From NCBI GenBank assembly GCA_015501055.1, contig JADNYV010000983.1:1-11401 (forward strand): 11,401 bases of DNA, in the 5' to 3' direction. The DNA comes from Mucidula mucida (Eukaryota > Basidiomycota > Agaricomycetes > Agaricales > Physalacriaceae). Within the stretch, counting starts at the first letter, position 1; each line of letters opens with the position of its first letter. The notes below the pieces were generated by a model that was given only the letters and a program-made list of their open reading frames with translations, was not told the DNA's origin and ran no database searches. Both the position numbers and the translations under genes were made by a program. This document shows positions 7,126 through 11,401 of the stretch, in pieces.

Positions 7126-8492
7126 TCACGCCAAAGTTTTGAATAGCTGAGTGAATTTCTCCCTCGCATCTTGCATGCAGTCATGTCCGTTGATCATCTT
7201 CTGCACATCCGCATCCGCCCACTTATCCGGAACCTCCCCACGCTGCTTCTCCATAAACGCCGCAAACTGTTTGTCACGCTCTTCTCTCGCGGCCCCTTCG
7301 CCAAGATGTAAACGCCTTCCGGATGCTGCAGCAAGAGCCACCAGGGTGTCAGTTCGCTCTTTCCGCAGCATCTGGTACACCCGTAGCGTCTTGTTGATAG
7401 TCTCAGGAGAACAATCCGGCATCATTGATAGGACGACGCTGAGTACCGCCGCATCTTCAATGGCTTGGGCAGCACCCTGCGCCAGATGGGGTAGTGTGGG
7501 ATGGCAGGCATCACCGACAAGTGTCACTTGATGGTGTACCCAGGTTGGAAGGGGAGCGTGGACGCGCATCTTCCACTCGCATACTTCGCCCTCCGGAACG
7601 AAATCCAACATGCGCTGGATCATAGGACAAAAGTCGGAGAAGACCTTGAGCATTTGCTTCTTTGATCCCTTGGTGGTATAAGTGGCGGAAGGAGCTTCGG
7701 CGAAATTAACGTCGGGTTGACTGGTGGAAATGTTGTAGAGCTGCTTCGATGACATGGAATATGCGATGATATGGCGCTTTTCGCCTATCCATCTCGTTGC
7801 CGAGTCGGAGTCCATGAGCGCGAGCAGCTCCGGATCGTGCTGGAGGTCCTCGCGCCTGAGGATAATACGGTAAGACGCCTGACCTGAATCCTCTACCGAA
7901 GCCTCAACGCCTAGAACCTCCAAGAGTTTCACTCGCGTAGAGCTTTTAATTCCATCACACGCGATTACCACATCAGTCTCCACTTCATAAGGTTTTCCGC
8001 TTCGAGGAACAACCTTTATCTTGGGTCTGGGTCCGAACGAGAGGACCTCGACCGTGGTGGAGAAGTGGATCTGGATGCCGGGGTGCTTCTTACAGCCTGC
8101 GTACAGCGCGCCCGCAAGCGACGCTCGGTGACCGACCACATGCGGGAATCCATATCTTTCGCGAACGTAGCTGAGGTCAATGTGCGCCAGTTCTGCGTTC
8201 GTAGAGCCTTGCCGGATGCTCGTCGCCCTCATATCCACTGCCTCCGGCTCTATGTCTCCCCACACACCCAGGTGATCCAAGATTCGGGCCATATTGGGCG
8301 CCATTTGAATGCCAGCACCAACAAGCCGAGTCGGAAGCAACTTCGTATACAGAGATTCGTTTGAAACCGGCTTTCGCGAGCGCCAAGGCGGTGCTCAGAC
8401 CAGCCATACCTAATGAACGGTCAGATATACACTTTGTCCATAAAACCTGAATACAGACCAGCCCCGATAATGGCGACGTGCAAATTCTCCAT
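7126..8492 (-). CDS. FAD-dependent monooxygenase, salicylate hydroxylase type, with a frame break near 8329
   Basis: A class A flavoprotein hydroxylase that uses NAD(P)H and O2 to hydroxylate small aromatic acids. Exon 1 is 8492-8459 (11 codons plus one base) and the intron is 8458-8410 (49 nt, GTCTGT..CATTAG). Exon 2 runs 8409-7126. Seen: GAGMAG (residues 10-15) forms the GxGxxG nucleotide-binding motif and E34 ends beta-2 (SVYE). ACDGIKS carries the DG motif (about 163-164). GDACHPTLPHLAQGAAQAIED is the FAD-ribityl GD motif (about 310-311). Total length would be about 438 residues, normal for the family. After EVASD the frame must change at 8326-8332 to continue as RLVGAGIQMAPN. No intron explains this, so it is either a 1- or 2-base mutation or a sequence error. 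The rest is open, which suggests a recent lesion. Salicylate as substrate is not established; 6-hydroxynicotinate or other aromatic acids are possible. Confidence 0.8.
8410..8458 (-). other. Intron 1 of the FAD monooxygenase
   Basis: The intron is GTCTGT..TTCATTAG, 49 nt, phase 1. It lies inside the third Gly codon of the GAGMAG FAD-binding motif. Removing it joins MENLHVAIIGA to GMAGLSTALALAKAG. Confidence 0.85.
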
Positions 8493-8550
8493 GGCTGCGA
8501 AACGAAAGATGATGGATCACAAAGAAGTATACACCCTGGCTACGCCTGAA

Positions 8551-8558
8551 CTTTTATA
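8551..8558 (-). promoter_or_regulatory. TATA box of the FAD monooxygenase gene
   Basis: The minus strand reads TATAAAAG about 60 bp upstream of the ATG at 8492. This would place a start site near 8525 and a 5' leader of about 30 nt. It is a consensus match at the right distance and strand. Confidence 0.65.
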
Positions 8559-8707
8559 GAACCTCACCCCACCCTGGCAGTTGGAAGACGGTCACGAGAG
8601 TACTTACTCTAACGACATGAGGACGGCAGGAATAAAATTATCTAACTATAGAACGAATTCGAAGTTGATGTTGAACAAAGCTGCCACGATGGCTCGCAAT
8701 TATATTG

Positions 8708-8730
8708 ATGCGACGTTTAAAGTGTCGCAT
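8708..8730. promoter_or_regulatory. 23-bp dyad, ATGCGAC..GTCGCAT
   Basis: Seven-base arms are perfectly complementary around GTTTAAAGT, and two G-T pairs and one T-A pair extend the stem. It lies 150 bp upstream of the monooxygenase TATA box, in an AT-richer non-coding stretch, so it could bind a dimeric regulator of that gene. Confidence 0.4.
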
Positions 8731-9694
8731 GTGACTAGCAAGCTAGGTAAGAGTGCGGATATCGGGTGGGGAGTGGTAGGAAAGACTGGGTGATCTCTGG
8801 GAGGAACGAGGTGGCCAGACTGGATCTTAACGATCAACAGGATGCGGGTCACGGACATGGTAAGGCCATATCAATGTGTATCTACCTGAAGAAATGTGTG
8901 TGAGCACGCAAGGACTGTTTCAAATTCCAAGGCTAAGACACAGATTCGATTCCCTCTTACAACCAAGAACATGACGTCTTCGAAGAGAAAGAAGAATCTG
9001 AAAAGCGTCTTTGTACGCCTAGCTTCAGGTATTGAAGAACTCAGAGCTCAGACGCGGCCGTAAAACTTCAACAGGTAGGATTGAACTCCGCCTACATTGA
9101 AGAACGAGCCTTAAGCTTATACTCGACATGTCACCCTCATTCGAACTCGACATCCTAGTACTCCCCAGGAGCCGACACCAGAGCAATCTGCGAACCTTAC
9201 TATGATCTTCATTATAGTCAAAGTTTCTGGTCCCCCTGCAAAGTGTTGCAAGAATGTCCGTGCTGCCGTGAAAGCTCAATTCAAGAACCATGTGCCTCTC
9301 TTATACCGAGTGTGCATTCTATTGTACCCTTGGAAAACAAACCTCATCTACTTCAGGCTCGCGATAAAGGCTTGATGACCACACAAGCGTTCCGGAACAA
9401 GTTGGCAGCTCAGGCTCGCCTCGCATGAGGAATTATTCACTACTAAGCCAAATGAGCCACTGCCCGCGTGTTCTTCATCGCTGTCCTGGGTCCACGAGTG
9501 GACGTCGCCTTTGACGAGGACGACCAGATGCCGCCGGAAGTACACTTCCTCCATAAAAGTTCGTCATCCTCTGCCAATTCTACTGATCGCATTGTAGTAC
9601 TCATTGGGCCAATGTTAGCATCAAAGACCATCAGGTCACCGTTCGCAAAGACAGGTGGCCCTCTGTTGCTGCCGAATCCCACAATTACTTCAGA

Positions 9695-10931
9695 ATGCAG
9701 GCCTCGGCCGATGCTCTCCTCGATAGACGTTTTACCTCGCTTGGGCCATCCACTGCGGCGCCACCCATAGAGCTCTTCCATCCCGCATTTGCTTCCTACA
9801 AGAGAGATTCTGAAGATCTTAGCTGGACGTCCCTCCAGATGTCGTTCGCAACGTCGCAGCGCTTCTGCGAAAGCTCTCCGCCGTCGCCAACGATGAGTAT
9901 TCTCGCGACTGTGACTGTCTACAGTTGCTGGACCGCATACTCAAGACCGACCTCGAGGAGCTGGCCAACTCGAACAGAACGAGTGTGTCGCTCACCCGGA
10001 CGCCCATCGATTCTAGTTGTGGGACGCCTGTCTTTCTCCAGCTCAAGATTGAGCTTGACAGTGACGAGCCGGAGCCGTCCTTACAGCTCTCATTCTCTTA
10101 TGCACAATACCACTGTGCGCGAGAGGTGAGCGTTCAATTCAACCACTTGCAATGTCTACTCATATATACCTTAGCGTGATGCCCTTTTCAGCCAGTCCAA
10201 ATGCCCTGCGTTCGGCATGCGTGTAGCCGCATAGGCGGCGACACATCAGTATTTGCTGTCGCGCGTCGGTTTTTCGCCCTTCGGCGCGCCATCGCCGAGT
10301 TGGCTGCATACTACAAAACGATACATCCCTCCACCACTCCCGATCGCTACTTCCCGTCGTTCAAGTCGTACACTGATGAAAACGGTAACAGCGTCGCGTT
10401 CAGATACGTCAAACCTCTTGAGATGGACCTTTCGTGTATGATATTTCTGGCTAAGAGGCTTGACAGTGAGGAACAGTTCGTTGTCAAGTTTGTTAGTCGC
10501 TGTGGTGCTGCTGCTCACAGGCATATGGCTTCGGCGGATTTACACCTCAGCTTTTGTGCCATCAGCTACTGGATTCAGGGTACGACGGCTGGGTGCTTGT
10601 CGCCATGGACTATGTCGCTGGTAAGACTATTTTCGACGAGTACGGGGAAGGCCCACTTCCTGAAGAGCTACTTGGAGCCATACGGGAGGCGTTGGACCAT
10701 CTGCGATCCAAAGATTAACCTCTACCTGATCTGCGGCGGCAAAATGTCATGCTTACAGGCCAGAAGGACCTACCCATGCGCGGACGCATCAGAATCATCG
10801 ACATTGATTGGGTCTGTGTGGAGGGAGGTGGCGCTCGGTGGCTTTTTCGCGAGATCCGGGCGTTGGCCGATGCTGAGGAGTACGATGTGATTACGAGAAC
10901 ACATGAGGAGAATATGTTCGCAAGATTCTAG
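9695..10931 (+). pseudogene. Kinase-like protein pseudogene (Agaricomycete-expanded family)
   Basis: Pieces of one protein appear in order but in different frames. They are PPIELFHPAFASYKRDSEDLS (to about 9822); DVPPDVVRNVAALLRKLSAV through LQLKIELDS to CARE (9826-10125); a plausible 66-nt intron (10126-10191); ARRFFALRRAIAELAAYY and FPSFKSYTDENG up to FVVKFVSRCG, the likely ATP-binding lysine (to about 10535); YDGWVLVAMDYVAGKTIFDE (about 10581-10715); then DLRRQNVML, equivalent to the catalytic-loop Dx4N, and RIIDIDW, equivalent to DFG, to a stop at 10929-10931. Lesions: a frameshift near 9822-9826, a frame conflict with probable deletion at 10196-10250 (CPAFGMRVA lies in another frame and stops at 10232), a frameshift at 10531-10537, and an in-frame TAA at 10716-10718 just before the catalytic loop. 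The His of the HxD motif is also absent. The 5' end is uncertain. Confidence 0.75.
10126..10191 (+). other. Intron of the kinase-like pseudogene
   Basis: The donor is GTGAGC and the acceptor CCCTTTTCAG, 66 nt, phase 0. A second acceptor 4 nt downstream (GCCAG, ending at 10195) would instead read SKCPAFGMRVA, which looks more like the family at this point but stops at 10232. Both readings are compatible with a deletion just downstream. Confidence 0.55.
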
Positions 10932-11207
10932 CGATGGTTTACACTGTCAATCGATAACATCGCAATTTACCTTCAGACTGCCCTCCCGTGAGAAGCAGTG
11001 AAAATGACTGAGACCGGCGGGACTTCATGATCCCATAGATAGACATTCGTCGGGCAGTCGCTGCCGCAGCTGGCTCTTCGAGGACAAGCATGGGCGCGCC
11101 TGTATCATGTGAGACTGAGATTTGTTCTACTGTTCTTGTCCTATAAAGCGTTAGGTTCGAATGACAGCCTTACGCTGACTCTTTCTCATTAACATCACGC
11201 TACGACC
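10932..11207. promoter_or_regulatory. Intergenic region with TATA box (11142-11148) of the next gene
   Basis: No coding sequence is seen. TATAAAG at 11142-11148 on the plus strand lies 60 bp before the ATG at 11208, the same geometry as at the FAD monooxygenase. The CT/AC-rich leader (CTCTTTCTCATTAACATCAC) is typical of a fungal 5' UTR. Confidence 0.55.
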
Positions 11208-11401
11208 ATGTCTATGCATCAACCCGATATCCCACAACCCCTCGATTGCTTCTCGTTATCGCCTTCATTTGGACCGCCTGTAATCTACCACATACTATTC
11301 TCGGAGTGGAAATTGTCTAATGGTTTTGTAAGTCTTCACTATGATGGCGCAGTTCAACCAATTCAAGCATCACATCAAGGAAAGTGCTTCGAGCTCATCA
11401 A
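11208..11401 (+). CDS. 5' end of an unrecognised gene, cut by the window edge
   Basis: From the ATG at 11208 (context CGACCATGTC) the frame stays open to the last base, giving 64 residues that begin MSMHQPDIPQPLDCF and include PPVIYHILFSEWKL. I do not recognise the family. There is no signal peptide or obvious domain. A consensus donor GTAAGT at 11329 may start an intron, in which case the coding part before it is only about 40 residues. Support comes from the TATA box 60 bp upstream and the pyrimidine-rich leader, so it is probably a real gene start. Confidence 0.5.
   Translation, partial: MSMHQPDIPQPLDCFSLSPSFGPPVIYHILFSEWKLSNGFVSLHYDGAVQPIQASHQGKCFELI

Larger units (their letters stand above)
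8493..9694. other. Intergenic stretch with no recognised gene
   Basis: Apart from the TATA box and dyad near the monooxygenase, I see no supported gene. Open frames exist at 8581-8793 (starts with TTG), 9203-9376 (plus, 57 residues, ATG start) and 9468-9770 (plus). None shows a recognised motif, and none has codon-level support. The part from about 9450 could be an eroded 5' portion of the kinase-like pseudogene, but nothing in it matches what I know of that family. Confidence 0.5.

Noticed and set aside
8934..8965. tRNA B-box-like sequence GATTCGATTCC
   Set aside because: The flanking bases do not form a T-stem and no matching acceptor or anticodon arm is found.
9443..9781. 112-residue minus-strand and 100-residue plus-strand frames over the same DNA
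   Set aside because: Both are open, but neither is recognised and they contradict each other. I could not choose between them, so no gene is called.
11329..11353. 25-nt intron GTAAGT..GCGCAG in the right-edge gene
   Set aside because: It is too short for spliceosomal removal, and the frame is open through it. If GTAAGT is a real donor, the acceptor lies further right or outside the window.
1..11401. CRISPR arrays, bacterial operons, ribosome binding sites and rRNA
   Set aside because: The intron-containing genes and fungal retroelement show eukaryotic DNA; no such structures were seen on either strand.

Overview
The window looks like nuclear DNA from a mushroom-forming basidiomycete (Agaricomycetes). 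The host genes carry very short GT..AG introns (49-51 nt in the two catabolic genes and the secreted phosphatase). The left third is a decayed LTR retrotransposon of the Ty3/gypsy kind, with a Gag of a type I associate with Agaricomycetes. The right end holds a broken member of the kinase-like family that is abundant in those genomes. Family assignments come from reading motifs by eye; no database search was run.

Layout. Positions 1-3759 hold a minus-strand retrotransposon relic: a candidate 5' LTR (about 3410-3759), then a gag gene broken by many frameshifts and stops that runs to the left edge. Pol, if present, lies outside the window. Positions 4054-5163 (minus) hold an intact two-exon 1-aminocyclopropane-1-carboxylate (ACC) deaminase. 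Positions 5164-5857 are a divergent intergenic promoter with two canonical TGATAA sites in opposite orientation and a 9-bp inverted repeat. Positions 5858-7051 (plus) hold a three-exon secreted HAD-like protein with the App1/DUF2183 phosphatidate phosphatase catalytic domain. Positions 7126-8492 (minus) hold a salicylate-hydroxylase-type FAD monooxygenase with an intact FAD fold and C-terminus but one reading-frame break near 8329. A TATA box sits just upstream of it and a 23-bp dyad sits further upstream. Positions 8800-9690 contain nothing recognisable. Positions 9695-10931 (plus) hold a kinase-like pseudogene with several lesions. The right edge holds a TATA box (11142) and the 5' end of an unrecognised gene that starts at 11208 and runs off the window.

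How the genes may work together. ACC deaminase removes the plant ethylene precursor and releases ammonia. Class A FAD hydroxylases of the salicylate-hydroxylase type attack small aromatic acids, which may include salicylate. The App1-like protein is predicted to be secreted and to act on lipid phosphates. Their adjacency in a divergent-then-convergent arrangement could reflect a small locus for life on or in plants, but this is inference. The flanking transposon relic and pseudogene suggest a fairly dynamic accessory region.
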